A stretch of DNA of 64,000 nucleotides, taken from Gracilibacillus alcaliphilus. Lineage in GTDB: Bacteria > Bacillota > Bacilli > Bacillales > Amphibacillaceae. Position 1 is the first letter of the stretch. Each line of letters starts with the position of its first letter. Of the stretch, positions 47,671-55,627 are shown in pieces. Location of the stretch: assembly GCF_016909015.1 (NCBI RefSeq), contig NZ_JAFBFA010000025.1, positions 1-64,000 of the forward strand, in the 5' to 3' direction. The position numbers were made by a program, and so were the translations under genes. The notes beneath the pieces were generated by a model. That model saw nothing but the letters and a program-made list of their open reading frames with translations, was not told where the DNA came from and ran no database searches.

Positions 47671-48466
47671 TGCCAGATTAATCCGATACTTCTATAACAA
47701 GAATGTATATTTTTCTGTTTTCATTGTTCTCGTTTTATACTGTCTAACACTTTTGATAGAAAACCATTCGAATGAAAAAAATATTTATGATCTTTTTATA
47801 GAAATAACTAGGTTTCATTCGCTTTCTTACTTGATCATCCCAACATTTTTGATTGTCCTAACCGTATATTTTTCACAAGGCAAGGTGCAAAATTATTTAG
47901 CATTTCGTTTTCAAAACAAAAAGCAATGGTATCACATGAATTTAGTCTGTATTGCTCAATTAACAATCGGTTTTTTATTAATTGTAGTTGCTATTATGCT
48001 TGTGCAATCATTATTTGTTTTTAGCTTTAAAAATAAGTGGAGTGATTTTGCACTTAATTATTACACATACCATTCGGATTTTTTAATGAACTTTTCACCC
48101 TTTGCTTATTCTATAGCAACTTTTATCTTGGTTGGGCTTCATTTATTTTTATTCGGATTAATTTTTTATTTTATATTTATTTGGACAAGAAATCCGATGA
48201 TATCACTACTTTTTGTTATTTTATTGAATGTAATGAATATCGCTATTACTTTAGGAAAGTTAGACTCACTTGCGCCCTTTTTCTTTACCGATCACGTGAA
48301 CATTATGCAATATATTTATAAATTTGATTTAAACCAATACAGTTTTCCATACAGTATCTTTATCTATTGGTTAATATTAATTCTTATTATCTATTCAATC
48401 AGTCGTTTTTTGCTTGATAGGGTGGATTTTGATGTAGAAAAAGGTGAAAAAAAAGATGTTAGCTAG
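47651..48466 (+). CDS. ABC-2 type permease 2 of the three-permease transporter
   Basis: About 271 residues from ATG 47651, eight bases after GGAGG. There are six hydrophobic segments and a cytoplasmic QGKVQNYLAFRFQNKKQWYH loop after helix 2, similar in place to that of permease 1. No motif identifies a substrate. It overlaps both neighbours by a few bases. Confidence 0.72.
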   Translation: MKRMLSSARLIRYFYNKNVYFSVFIVLVLYCLTLLIENHSNEKNIYDLFIEITRFHSLSYLIIPTFLIVLTVYFSQGKVQNYLAFRFQNKKQWYHMNLVCIAQLTIGFLLIVVAIMLVQSLFVFSFKNKWSDFALNYYTYHSDFLMNFSPFAYSIATFILVGLHLFLFGLIFYFIFIWTRNPMISLLFVILLNVMNIAITLGKLDSLAPFFFTDHVNIMQYIYKFDLNQYSFPYSIFIYWLILILIIYSISRFLLDRVDFDVEKGEKKDVS

Positions 48467-49247
48467 AATTTTACGATATCATCTGCTTTGTATGATTACA
48501 CCAAAAGTAATACTTATTACAGCTTTACCGTTCATTGGAAATATATTCCTTGTATACTCTATATACGAGGATTTAATACCAGTAGAAAGCATAAAGGCAA
48601 CAATTTTTATGTTTTATTTTCCGATAAATATAAAATTTGATCTTTTTCGTTTAATCTTGATTTTATTACCTATCCTATTAATCATCGGATCGTTTATCAA
48701 TAGTGAAATAAAAGAACGAAGTATTTATTTGCTTTTACAAATGAAAAGTTTTCGTCTTTGGTTTCAAAGTTTAATAGTTGCTTCTTTTTTTACAATTCTT
48801 CTTTATTTTATAGTAGGTTATGTCATAACATATGTATTAGTTCTTTTCTTACCTGAAAATATAGTGATAAATAAGTCGATGATTCCATTCCAATTTTTAT
48901 ATACAACGAATGAATGGACTTTAATAACTCACCAGTTCTTTTTACTGATATTATCAGTACTTCTGCTAGTATTACTAAATATTTTTTTTACTTTTTTAAT
49001 CAATCACACTGCGTTTGCTTCTTTATTAACCATCATTTGTTTAGCAGCATCGATTACAATAGGGAATAATTTCCCTAGTATACTAAATTTTTTACCATTG
49101 ACATACGGTTTGTTTGCTTTTCGAGAGTTAAATGGTTATTCCTTTATATGGTCTTATACATTTTTAATTCTTAGTATTTTGGTATTATATATTTTCACCT
49201 TTGGCATTTTTATGATTCGAAAGGAATCTTTATTTAAAATACAGTAG
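48456..49247 (+). CDS. ABC-2 type permease 3 of the three-permease transporter
   Basis: About 263 residues. ATG 48456 follows AAGGTG by nine bases; an in-frame GTG at 48444 overlaps that site. Six hydrophobic segments with NSEIKERSIYLLLQMKSFRLW as the coupling loop. LanFEG-type lantibiotic immunity exporters have two permeases, so a set of three distinct ones is unusual. Confidence 0.72.
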   Translation: MLARILRYHLLCMITPKVILITALPFIGNIFLVYSIYEDLIPVESIKATIFMFYFPINIKFDLFRLILILLPILLIIGSFINSEIKERSIYLLLQMKSFRLWFQSLIVASFFTILLYFIVGYVITYVLVLFLPENIVINKSMIPFQFLYTTNEWTLITHQFFLLILSVLLLVLLNIFFTFLINHTAFASLLTIICLAASITIGNNFPSILNFLPLTYGLFAFRELNGYSFIWSYTFLILSILVLYIFTFGIFMIRKESLFKIQ

Positions 49248-49266
49248 ATAAAGGAGTCTGAATGAA

Positions 49267-49947
49267 ATGGATACAATATTAGAAATTCAAAATCTTTCAA
49301 AAGTAATAAAAGGACATTTTTTACTTAAAGATATTCAATTGAAAATAGATCAACCAAAGGTGTACGGAATTGTCGGTAGAAATGGTTCTGGAAAAAGTGT
49401 TTTTTTTAAAACCATTGCGGGCCTGCTTGTTCCGACTAAAGGTACTGTAAAAGTTTTTGATGATCATATTGGAAAAGGAAAATTCCCAAAAGATTTCGGG
49501 GCTTTACTAGATACCCCGGGATTTCTTGGGCATTATTCGGGCTTACGTAACTTAAAATTGTTATCTTCTATTCAAAATAAAGTGACCGATGAAGATTTGA
49601 AAAAGGCAATTTCTGATGTTGGTTTAAACCCAAATGATACTAAACCAGTTCGTAAATATTCACTCGGTATGAAACAACGACTTGGCATTGCACAAGCCAT
49701 CATGGAAAAACCTAAATTATTGATATTAGATGAACCAATGAATGGGTTAGATGAATCAGGAGTACATGATGTTAGGCGAATGATATTAGATTTTAAAAAA
49801 CAAGGAATGACTATTTTGTTAGCAAGCCATAACTCTGAGGATATTTCGATATTATGCGACGTAATCTATAAAATGGATAATGGAAAAATGACACTTCTAC
49901 AGGACAATAAACCTTTAGATCATGATCGGGTAGTGAAGAGTGACTAA
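49267..49947 (+). CDS. ABC transporter ATPase of the three-permease transporter
   Basis: 226 residues: Walker A GRNGSGKSV near residue 36 (Val in place of the common Thr), signature YSLGMKQRLG near 125, Walker B LLILDEPMNGLDE near 148, H-loop ASHNSED. Similar to NatA/LanF-type exporters. It follows the third permease by 20 bases. The complex may export or protect against the secreted protein at 46272. Confidence 0.88.
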   Translation: MDTILEIQNLSKVIKGHFLLKDIQLKIDQPKVYGIVGRNGSGKSVFFKTIAGLLVPTKGTVKVFDDHIGKGKFPKDFGALLDTPGFLGHYSGLRNLKLLSSIQNKVTDEDLKKAISDVGLNPNDTKPVRKYSLGMKQRLGIAQAIMEKPKLLILDEPMNGLDESGVHDVRRMILDFKKQGMTILLASHNSEDISILCDVIYKMDNGKMTLLQDNKPLDHDRVVKSD

Positions 49948-50095
49948 TTCTCTTCTTAAGGTTGTAGGTCGTACAATAAACGATCTAGGTCTCACAAAGC
50001 TCGGTATGCGTATTTCCGAGGAACAGCTTTTGGTATGGTGTATTAAGGGAGCTGCGGCCAATTTACAAAAGATTAAAGTCACTAAACCAAAATGA
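49940..50095 (+). CDS. Small ORF overlapping the ATPase end
   Basis: 51 codons from GTG 49940, overlapping the ATPase stop by eight bases: LLKVVGRTINDLGLTKLGMR, then EEQLLVWCIKGAAANLQKIK. Composition looks coding. It may be the tail of an older gene cut by the cargo insertion, or a small coupled gene. Not recognised. Confidence 0.35.
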   Translation: MTNSLLKVVGRTINDLGLTKLGMRISEEQLLVWCIKGAAANLQKIKVTKPK

Positions 50096-50145
50096 ATTGT
50101 ATCATTATATTCAATTTGCAAACTGCTGTTATAAGTGCAAAAACA

Positions 50146-50182
50146 ATATATTCAGTATCTACAAAGGTGATACTGAATATAT
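50146..50182. terminator. 14-bp perfect hairpin after the ABC operon
   Basis: ATATATTCAGTATC and GATACTGAATATAT form a perfect stem with a nine-base loop. There is no T-run right after it, so it could be a weak terminator or an RNA-stabilising hairpin. Confidence 0.45.
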
Positions 50183-50314
50183 GATAATTCAAAACGGCTG
50201 TATTTATTATTATTGTGAATTTAGATACAATTCGATATGACAAAGAAAGATTTTAAAGTGTTATGACTGTTATTTATCAATAGACAATATTTAATATTAT
50301 TTTTAATCGTTATA

Positions 50315-50348
50315 CCCGACTGATTCATGTTCAGTTGGGCTTTTTTTT
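50315..50348 (+). terminator. Conserved terminator ahead of orf7 (copy B)
   Basis: CCCGACTG pairs with CAGTTGGG (one G-T pair), followed by C and eight T. Same element as at 14386-14417, and the stem differences between the two copies mostly keep pairing. Confidence 0.8.
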
Positions 50349-50471
50349 GTGCTTAATAAAGATTTTAAAAAATATTGCTTTTATCTTTGGCATTTCATAA
50401 AAAAGCTTGTTGAAGGATATGAAAGGGGAAATCGCCACCCACCTTTGCAGTTGCGAAGGGAGAGGAAATGC

Positions 50472-50909
50472 ATGATAGAACCAGATCGTACCGAATGGCA
50501 AGTTCGTTGTGCCTTTAATGCTTTTTGTAAACGTGTATTGAAGAACGAAGCAATCAATATTTTCAACGAAAGACAACAACGACAAGCAAAGGAGATGACA
50601 TTTTCTGATCTTACCCCACAAGAAGAAAATCAACTCTTTACCTTAGATAAGCAATATGAAGGAGAAGAAGGACAATATTTTCAAGTGGCTGGAAAGGAAA
50701 TCACTCCAAAATTACTTGCTGAAGCCATGCGTACCTTGCCAAAAGAAAAGCGTATCACTGTTCTACTATACTACTTTTTTAATCTATCTGACGTAGAAAT
50801 CAGTCAACTTCTCGATATTCCACGCAGTACGGTACAGTATAGACGGACAAGCTCTTTTGAACGGTTAAAACGGTTTTTGGAGGAACATGCAGATGAATGG
50901 GATGATTAA
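50472..50909 (+). CDS. orf7-like sigma-70 region 4 regulator (copy B, intact)
   Basis: 145 residues from ATG 50472, six bases after GGGAGAGG; the longer frame upstream is the conserved leader. The N-terminal part (AFNAFCKRVLKNEAIN) is helical. The C-terminal helix-turn-helix (LPKEKRITVLLYYFFNLSDV, then ISQLLDIPRSTVQYRRTSS) is the sigma region 4 type. It corresponds to Tn916 Orf7, which with Orf8 drives transcription toward the transfer and integration genes. Overlaps orf8 by 17 bases. Confidence 0.85.
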   Translation: MIEPDRTEWQVRCAFNAFCKRVLKNEAINIFNERQQRQAKEMTFSDLTPQEENQLFTLDKQYEGEEGQYFQVAGKEITPKLLAEAMRTLPKEKRITVLLYYFFNLSDVEISQLLDIPRSTVQYRRTSSFERLKRFLEEHADEWDD

Positions 50910-51147
50910 TTCTAATACTGAAAATGATGAACGTGGCTTAATGCCATACCCAATTATTTTAGCTGCAAATAAGGGTGAGCCAGAAGCAATGAAAGTAGTT
51001 ATTCTGCATTATGCAAGTTACATGACAAGCCTGTCCATGCGTAAGCTTCGTGATGAGCATGGGAACATTTATTGGGGCATAGATGAAGATACACGTGATC
51101 GTTTGCGTTCGAAACTTATGCAGTCTATTTTAACTTTCAAAATTTAA
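50893..51147 (+). CDS. orf8-like helix-turn-helix regulatory protein (copy B)
   Basis: 84 residues from ATG 50893, nine bases after GGAGG (the ATG at 50887 is only three bases from it). It starts inside orf7 and is probably translationally coupled. The segment GEPEAMKVVILHYASYMTSL followed by IDEDTRDRLRSKLMQSIL matches the Tn916 Orf8 pattern. Partner of the orf7-like sigma protein. Confidence 0.8.
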   Translation: MNGMINSNTENDERGLMPYPIILAANKGEPEAMKVVILHYASYMTSLSMRKLRDEHGNIYWGIDEDTRDRLRSKLMQSILTFKI

Positions 51148-51174
51148 GTAGAGAGATTTCCCCTTTCATATTAT

Positions 51175-51480
51175 TTTTGTTCTTTGACAAAGAAAGCATG
51201 GAAGATAACGCCATGCAGTATAAACAAAAAATCAGATACGTTCTGTTGATGATAAGCCACCTGACAAGTACGCCAAGACTTCCAACATGGAACGAGCGAA
51301 ACATACTTTGTCAGACACAATCGTGGTGAATTGTTGGCGATAATCCATCAACAGTATAATGATACTCCCCTACCATCATGGTTCGAGCGTTCAAAGCGTC
51401 GCAAGCTATGAGTAGGGCTGGAAGAAATACTTGCAGGGGTGAAATTCCCGTGGAGCTGCACCAACAGCCGTCTGATTTTT
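51175..51480 (+). ncRNA. Structured RNA region of the element end, copy B
   Basis: Second copy. Stems: GCATGG (51196) with CCATGC (51211); CTGTTGATG (51243) with CATCAACAG (51346); CTGACAAGTA (51261) with TACTTTGTCAG (51304, one bulged base); ACAAT (51317) with ATTGT (51330). Each has different bases from copies A and C yet pairs as well. CGCCA (51271) and TGGCG (51335) are unchanged. The 3' domain from about 51362 (CCCTAC with GTAGGG, GCAAG with CTTGC, GGG with CCC around TGAAATT) is almost identical in all copies. It ends in CAGCC-GTCTG-ATTTTT, about 155 bases before the excisionase gene. Confidence 0.78.
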
Positions 51481-51636
51481 GACTTTCAGTTTAACAAGAT
51501 AAGTTATGAGAATAAGACCTTTTTATTTTAGTGCAAGAGCCAAATTCACGTAACGTATTAGAATTAGTTTTATAAACGCGATATAATAATAGACAGATAT
51601 CAAATAGCATATCCTAGTCTATGGAAAGGAGTTCAT

Positions 51637-51822
51637 ATGGTCACAGTCACTAAAAAAGACTTGATAGCACTAGGTTATGGTCCCTCTTTTTCAGCTGATA
51701 TCATTAGGGAGTGTAAAAAACTAATGATTTCAAAGGGCCACAAGTATTATCAATCTAAAAAATTGGATCGTGTACCTAAAGAAGCTGTAGAGGAAGTATT
51801 AGGGATAACTTTAGATGTGTGA
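51637..51822 (+). CDS. DUF3173-type excisionase/regulator (copy B)
   Basis: 61 residues: VTKKDLIALGYGPSFSADII, then RVPKEAVEEVLGI. This is the DUF3173 pattern, a small winged-helix-like protein found just before tyrosine integrases in Tn916-related elements. It is probably the recombination directionality factor. GGAAAGGAG precedes the ATG. The integrase start lies 38 bases after its stop. Confidence 0.85.
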   Translation: MVTVTKKDLIALGYGPSFSADIIRECKKLMISKGHKYYQSKKLDRVPKEAVEEVLGITLDV

Positions 51823-51860
51823 TTTGTACTTCTTGCACTAATTGCGTAAGGAGTGAAATC

Positions 51861-53072
51861 ATGACTAAAGATATCGTCAAAAAAGCAAAGAACGGAACTT
51901 ATTACTTTAGGGCTAATTTAGGCTATCACCCCATCACTGGCAAGCAAATTCAGAAATACCGCAGTGGTTTTAAGACTAAAAAAGAAGCAAGGGAAGAATA
52001 TTCGAGGTTATTACTAACAAAGTCAGACGCATTAGAAGAAAAGCAAGATGATATTTTGTTTCAACAGTTTATTGAAGATATTTTCTTACCTTGGTATAAA
52101 ACACAAGTAAAAGGAAGAACGTACGATAATCGATTACCGACTGTAAGAAAACATTTCACTTTTTTTGATAACTTAATCACAACAGAAATTACCCCGATTC
52201 ATGTTCAAAAATGGCAATTAGCGTTATCTAAAAAGAAGTATCGTTCTTCTTATATTAGAAATGTTCAAGGGTTGTTTTCCATGGCAATGGATCGAGCTGT
52301 TGTTTTAGGATTAGCTGAAAGTAATCCATCGAAAATTGTTGGAAATGTGAAAAAGACAAAAACAAAAATAGATTTTTGGACAAAAGAAGAATTTGAAAAA
52401 GTCATCTCTCTTTTCTATAAGGAAGACTACTATCAACATTTTTTATTTATCTCGTTATGGTTTTTATTTATGACAGGTATGCGGATTGGAGAAGCCACTG
52501 CAATTCAATGGGAAGATATTGATTTTGACGCTGGTGTGTTATCTATTGATAAAACACTCTACTATAAGAATTTAGATAACTATTCTTTTGTAGAACCGAA
52601 AACAAAAGCTAGCGTTCGTCATATTGCATTAGATGAGGATACATTAACGTTACTTCATGAATGGAAGGACGTGCAGCAATCTGTCGTTCAAACCAATTTT
52701 GTGATGAGCTATAATGGTATCCCCACACAAAAGCATACGTTAGCGAATGCCATTACACGTTTTTCTGAAAAAGCTGAGGTGCATCGTATCAGGTTACATG
52801 CTTTAAGACATTCTCATGCTTCCCTGCTCATCAGTATGGGAGAAAATCCATTAATCATTAAAGATCGCCTAGGGCATGAAGATATTGAAACAACATTAGG
52901 TACTTATGGGCATCTGTATCCTAATAGTAATTTTGAGGTCGCTCATAAACTAAAAGGTATATTGTCTTATCAAACTGCATCTGAGAATAAAGATACTTCA
53001 CCCAAAAATCAGTTCACTGCTCATTACCTACGTAAAGGTTTAAAAACAAATAATGCAATAACAATGCAATGA
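51861..53072 (+). CDS. int: Tyrosine integrase of module B
   Basis: 403 residues from ATG 51861 (AAGGAG upstream); the frame runs back to 51819 without a better start. Arm-binding domain (NGTYYFRANLGYHPITGKQI, about 10-30), SAM-like core-binding domain (about 60-160), then the catalytic domain with Arg in TGMRIGEA, HxxR in LHALRHSHAS, LGHEDIETT and the Tyr nucleophile in GTYGHLYPNS near residue 363. Close to the integrase at 61477. The last codons contain the paired repeat ATGCAAT-AACA-ATGCAAT (53053-53070). Confidence 0.93.
   Translation: MTKDIVKKAKNGTYYFRANLGYHPITGKQIQKYRSGFKTKKEAREEYSRLLLTKSDALEEKQDDILFQQFIEDIFLPWYKTQVKGRTYDNRLPTVRKHFTFFDNLITTEITPIHVQKWQLALSKKKYRSSYIRNVQGLFSMAMDRAVVLGLAESNPSKIVGNVKKTKTKIDFWTKEEFEKVISLFYKEDYYQHFLFISLWFLFMTGMRIGEATAIQWEDIDFDAGVLSIDKTLYYKNLDNYSFVEPKTKASVRHIALDEDTLTLLHEWKDVQQSVVQTNFVMSYNGIPTQKHTLANAITRFSEKAEVHRIRLHALRHSHASLLISMGENPLIIKDRLGHEDIETTLGTYGHLYPNSNFEVAHKLKGILSYQTASENKDTSPKNQFTAHYLRKGLKTNNAITMQ
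53053..53070 (+). repeat. Paired 11-bp-spaced repeats, probable Int arm sites of module B
   Basis: ATGCAATAACAATGCAAT, two ATGCAAT units 11 bp apart, overlaps the last codons of the integrase. The matching position of the second integrase (62646-62663) holds TGTGCCATAACTGTGCCA. The two sites share the ATAAC spacer and differ by the same changes in both units. Confidence 0.55.
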
Positions 53073-53083
53073 AAATAGAGTAA

Positions 53084-53121
53084 AGAGCTGAAACCCTTAT
53101 AAATAAAGGGGTTCCAGCTCT
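53084..53121. terminator. Hairpin after the module B integrase
   Basis: AGAGCTG-AAACCC and GGGGTTC-CAGCTCT form a long stem with small mismatches around TTATAAATAAA. It lies 12 bases past the integrase stop and just before the att core. An equivalent hairpin lies between the second integrase and guaA. Confidence 0.65.
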
Positions 53122-53127
53122 CCGACA

Positions 53128-53140
53128 ACTATTCCCACTC
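53128..53140. other. guaA-type attachment core between modules B and C
   Basis: ACTATTCCCACTC matches the end of guaA (ACTACTCCCACTC at 62721-62733) at 12 of 13 bases. Read on the minus strand it gives GAGTGGGAATAGT, the typical last codons of guaA (Glu-Trp-Glu-stop). It marks the joint formed when a second element entered the guaA site. Confidence 0.75.
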
Positions 53141-53230
53141 AGTACTTCGCCAATACAATATCGTGCAATATGGTTGATATAAAGGGATTTAAGGAAATAT
53201 CAAAAACAATAAAAACATATAAATTGATAT

Positions 53231-53252
53231 AAAGTGTGCCATGACTGTGCCA
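53231..53252 (+). repeat. Paired TGTGCCA repeats near left end of module C
   Basis: AAAGTGTGCCAT-G-ACTGTGCCA is the same 22-base site as 62642-62663 at the right end of the element, with one change. Each site has two TGTGCCA units 11 bp apart. The left copy lies 91 bases inside the left att core, the right copy 58 bases inside the right one. Confidence 0.65.
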
Positions 53253-53449
53253 CAGATTTTAATAAATCACAAGCTGGAATGAGAGATCATTTCGGCTTTT
53301 TCATTCATTTTAAAGAATGATATTTGATAGTGTTCAAAATCGACTTTTCTTATATTTATAACAATGATAAAAAGACGATGTAACTTTTGAATTTTACAAA
53401 TCAAATGCCTCCAAGGATATATTTTGTGAACAGGATTTCTAAAACAGGC

Positions 53450-53600
53450 AAAATAAAGGCTGCCCAGTGCGGCGGCGTGCGAAGCGAAAGCCGATGTACT
53501 GGGCTAAGCCTGCGTGGCGACAGCCACGCCTTAACCCCCCGTTTCTAACAGGGGGGTAGAAAAACATTAGGAAACAGTCAATAAGAGCTGTTAACACCTG
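53450..53600 (+). other. oriT: oriT of MOBT/Tn916-ICEBs1 type
   Basis: ACCCCCC (53534-53540) and GGGGGGT (53551-53557) flank GTTTCTAACA, the hallmark of Tn916 and ICEBs1 oriT nick regions (CTAACAGGGGGG). AGGAAACAGTCAATAAG follows, like the Tn916 sequence on that side. Upstream, GCGTGGC-GACA-GCCACGC is a perfect hairpin (53513-53530), and CCCAGT pairs with ACTGGG. The GC-rich block stands out from AT-rich surroundings. No relaxase lies in the window, so it would need one in trans. Confidence 0.85.
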
Positions 53601-53970
53601 TAGGCGCAATGGTTTGAAGCATTCATGTGTTATGTCAGATTTTAAGTCTTAGTTGACATCTTTTTAGTATTGCGGAAACGCATATAAATTAAGTAGCTTG
53701 ATATCAACAATCACAGAATAAAGACCACTAGAATTGAGATATGGTATGTTAAAAATAAATTGGTTGTTTTATTAAGTTAAGTTTTTTTAAATGAAAATAA
53801 TTTAATAAAAAAATAATTCGTATAGAACAAATAAAGCATCGTTAATTTAATGTTCTTCCACACGATTATCCGAATGAGAGTTATATAAAAATTAAATGAT
53901 TAAAATGGGTTTCAATACTATTTAAAGGCAAATCATCCGATCAATTGTCTAATAAGTAGAATGGACAGAT
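53601..53970. other. AT-rich DNA after oriT, no gene
   Basis: About 370 bases with no supported gene. In Tn916 the relaxase gene follows oriT; here nothing of it is recognisable, which is consistent with deletion. Confidence 0.45.
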
Positions 53971-54402
53971 TTGAGGAGAAAGTATTGTGAAAAAAAGATT
54001 GTTGTAGTAGATGATGAAATTTTGATTATTATGTTGCCAGCTAGTATTTCTGAAAATAACAGAAGGTTGATAGAAGAAGAGGCGAGAACGGAAGAAGCGC
54101 CCCCTCGGAAAGACCCCGTAGTTGTATTGCAATATCAGCAAATAGATGGAGAGATGAATTTCTATACGATTACAGGGAAAATTGATTCAACGAAAGAGGA
54201 TGAATTAAAATTCTACGATAATGTCGATTCGTATGAGCTGAGTGGATATGCTATTGAGCATGCTCATGATGACGGTGAAAATAATAGTAATGTACAAGGA
54301 ATGAAAATCACTATTCCAGAAGAAGGCTATGAAATTATGATGCATGCATCTCTAATATCTCAGGAAAAGATGGAAAAGATATTGCTATCAATGGTTGAAT
54401 AG
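53971..54402 (+). CDS. Hypothetical protein, start region disturbed
   Basis: 143 codons from a TTG. GAGGAG is instead placed for a GTG at 53987 that opens GTG AAA AAA AGA and hits a stop. One more A in the seven-A run would give MKKKIVVVDDEILIIMLPAS in frame with the rest. So either the run is slippery or one base was lost. The body (PVVVLQYQQIDGEMNFYTIT, later KITIPEEGYEIMMHASLISQ) looks like a small alpha/beta domain and is not recognised. The terminator at 54421 follows closely, suggesting a real transcription unit. Confidence 0.45.
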   Translation: MRRKYCEKKIVVVDDEILIIMLPASISENNRRLIEEEARTEEAPPRKDPVVVLQYQQIDGEMNFYTITGKIDSTKEDELKFYDNVDSYELSGYAIEHAHDDGENNSNVQGMKITIPEEGYEIMMHASLISQEKMEKILLSMVE

Positions 54403-54420
54403 TGATACTAAAATCTATAT

Positions 54421-54447
54421 GGGGCTATTTTTCAAGCCCCTTTATTT
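54421..54447 (+). terminator. Intrinsic terminator
   Basis: GGGGCT-N8-AGCCCC followed by TTTATTT, 20 bases after the stop of the hypothetical gene. Confidence 0.85.
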
Positions 54448-54658
54448 GATGAATTTTTCACATTTTATCTTTTATTTGACAACATATTGGCAACCAACTA
54501 AATACACATTAGGATAAACTATACCAAGACTAGTTGGAAGATGTGCTAAAGTATTTTCCCCTTATTTTGAATCACTTATTATCAACGACAAATTGGTCTT
54601 ATGTTGCACTAAACATTCACTGTTTCAAATTTGTTACAAACTAAACTTTCCTTACTTT

Positions 54659-55537
54659 TCATTCGTAAATAGTCACAATGACCCCGTCCATATTGTTACC
54701 TGAAATCTCATATTCATGATCTTTTGGTATACTAATGGTCATGTTCTCTGAAAAAGGGTAATAAGAAATAGTATACTCTTCATCTTCGAATTTAGCTAAA
54801 ATCTTCTTTTTTTCTTTTAGATAATCTAAATATTCTTCTAAAACAAAATCTTTTTCCTTCATAATCGCACTATGTGGTAAACCAACATAGCGAATATGCC
54901 AAGGTTCATATTGAATTCCCGTAATATCAGTTTTATCCTCTGGGTAGCGTAAAACAAAACCGTATTTCCATGCATTTTTCCTTATCCACTTTCCTTCTGG
55001 TGCATCTTTCATTTGCATCTGTGTAGACCCCACATCGAGTGCTAATCCCAAATTATGTTCACTATAACCTGGGGGTAATGCACGGACAGACCCCATTTCT
55101 TCATAAAGTGCTTGTTGTTTCTCAAAACTTCGAAATCCACTTGTAAAGGCAAAATGATGAAGACCATCATTTTCCGCATCAGCAATCATTTCTGAGAATT
55201 TATGTGCAATATCCCTAGATAAATAGCTTTCACTATCTAATAACACGTATCCCTGTACCAACTCATTGTGCTCAGATAAATTGATAATATCCGTTCTAAC
55301 ACTTCCCTCGTGAACAGGATATTCACTGTTGACTAACAGTAGATTTCCTTGGTAAATTTGTTCTTTTGTAATTTCCTTCTGTACAATATTTTCAGTTTTT
55401 CCTTGATCATCACTTATTTTATTTTCATTGGATTCATATTGTTGAATTTCTACCTTATCCTGAAAAATCGGTAATATATAAACATATGTAAGGCATAAAC
55501 ATACGATCAAAGACAAAAACAAGCCCCACTTCTTCAT
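54659..55537 (-). CDS. vanY: VanY-like D-Ala-D-Ala carboxypeptidase (M15B)
   Basis: 292 residues: an N-terminal membrane anchor (about 5-25), a spacer, and a peptidase M15B domain. The zinc and catalytic motifs are SEHNLGLALDVG near residue 160 and EPWHIRYVG near 215, with FAFTSGFRSFEKQQALYEEM between. VanY removes the terminal D-Ala from peptidoglycan precursors. It lies downstream of a VanR-VanS-type pair on the same strand. No VanH, VanA/B or VanX ligase genes are present, so this is not a full glycopeptide-resistance operon. Confidence 0.9.
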   Translation of the reverse strand: MKKWGLFLSLIVCLCLTYVYILPIFQDKVEIQQYESNENKISDDQGKTENIVQKEITKEQIYQGNLLLVNSEYPVHEGSVRTDIINLSEHNELVQGYVLLDSESYLSRDIAHKFSEMIADAENDGLHHFAFTSGFRSFEKQQALYEEMGSVRALPPGYSEHNLGLALDVGSTQMQMKDAPEGKWIRKNAWKYGFVLRYPEDKTDITGIQYEPWHIRYVGLPHSAIMKEKDFVLEEYLDYLKEKKKILAKFEDEEYTISYYPFSENMTISIPKDHEYEISGNNMDGVIVTIYE

Positions 55538-55627
55538 TATAAAACTTCCTCCTTTTTCTCTTACTCTTTTAGAATAGGAAAAACTTTTTAAATAAAGAGT
55601 AGGGTAAACCTTAAATTTTTCTTAAAT

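Larger units (their letters stand above)
28430..53140 (+). mobile_element. Module B: Tn916-family element, left end lost
   Basis: Order: orf16 (5' truncated), orf15, orf14, orf13, cargo (copper/Nos cluster, BlaI/BlaR1-peptide cluster), orf7, orf8, structured RNA, excisionase, integrase, then a guaA-type att core at 53128-53140. The FtsK/relaxase/ArdA genes that precede orf16 in Tn916 are absent, and the left border is a sharp joint within orf16. The element probably cannot transfer on its own. Boundaries are inferred from gene order. Confidence 0.7.

Noticed and set aside
46272..49947. Lantibiotic or other RiPP cluster
   Set aside because: The secreted protein has no Cys after the signal peptide, and no LanB/LanC/LanM, radical SAM or cyclodehydratase gene is near.
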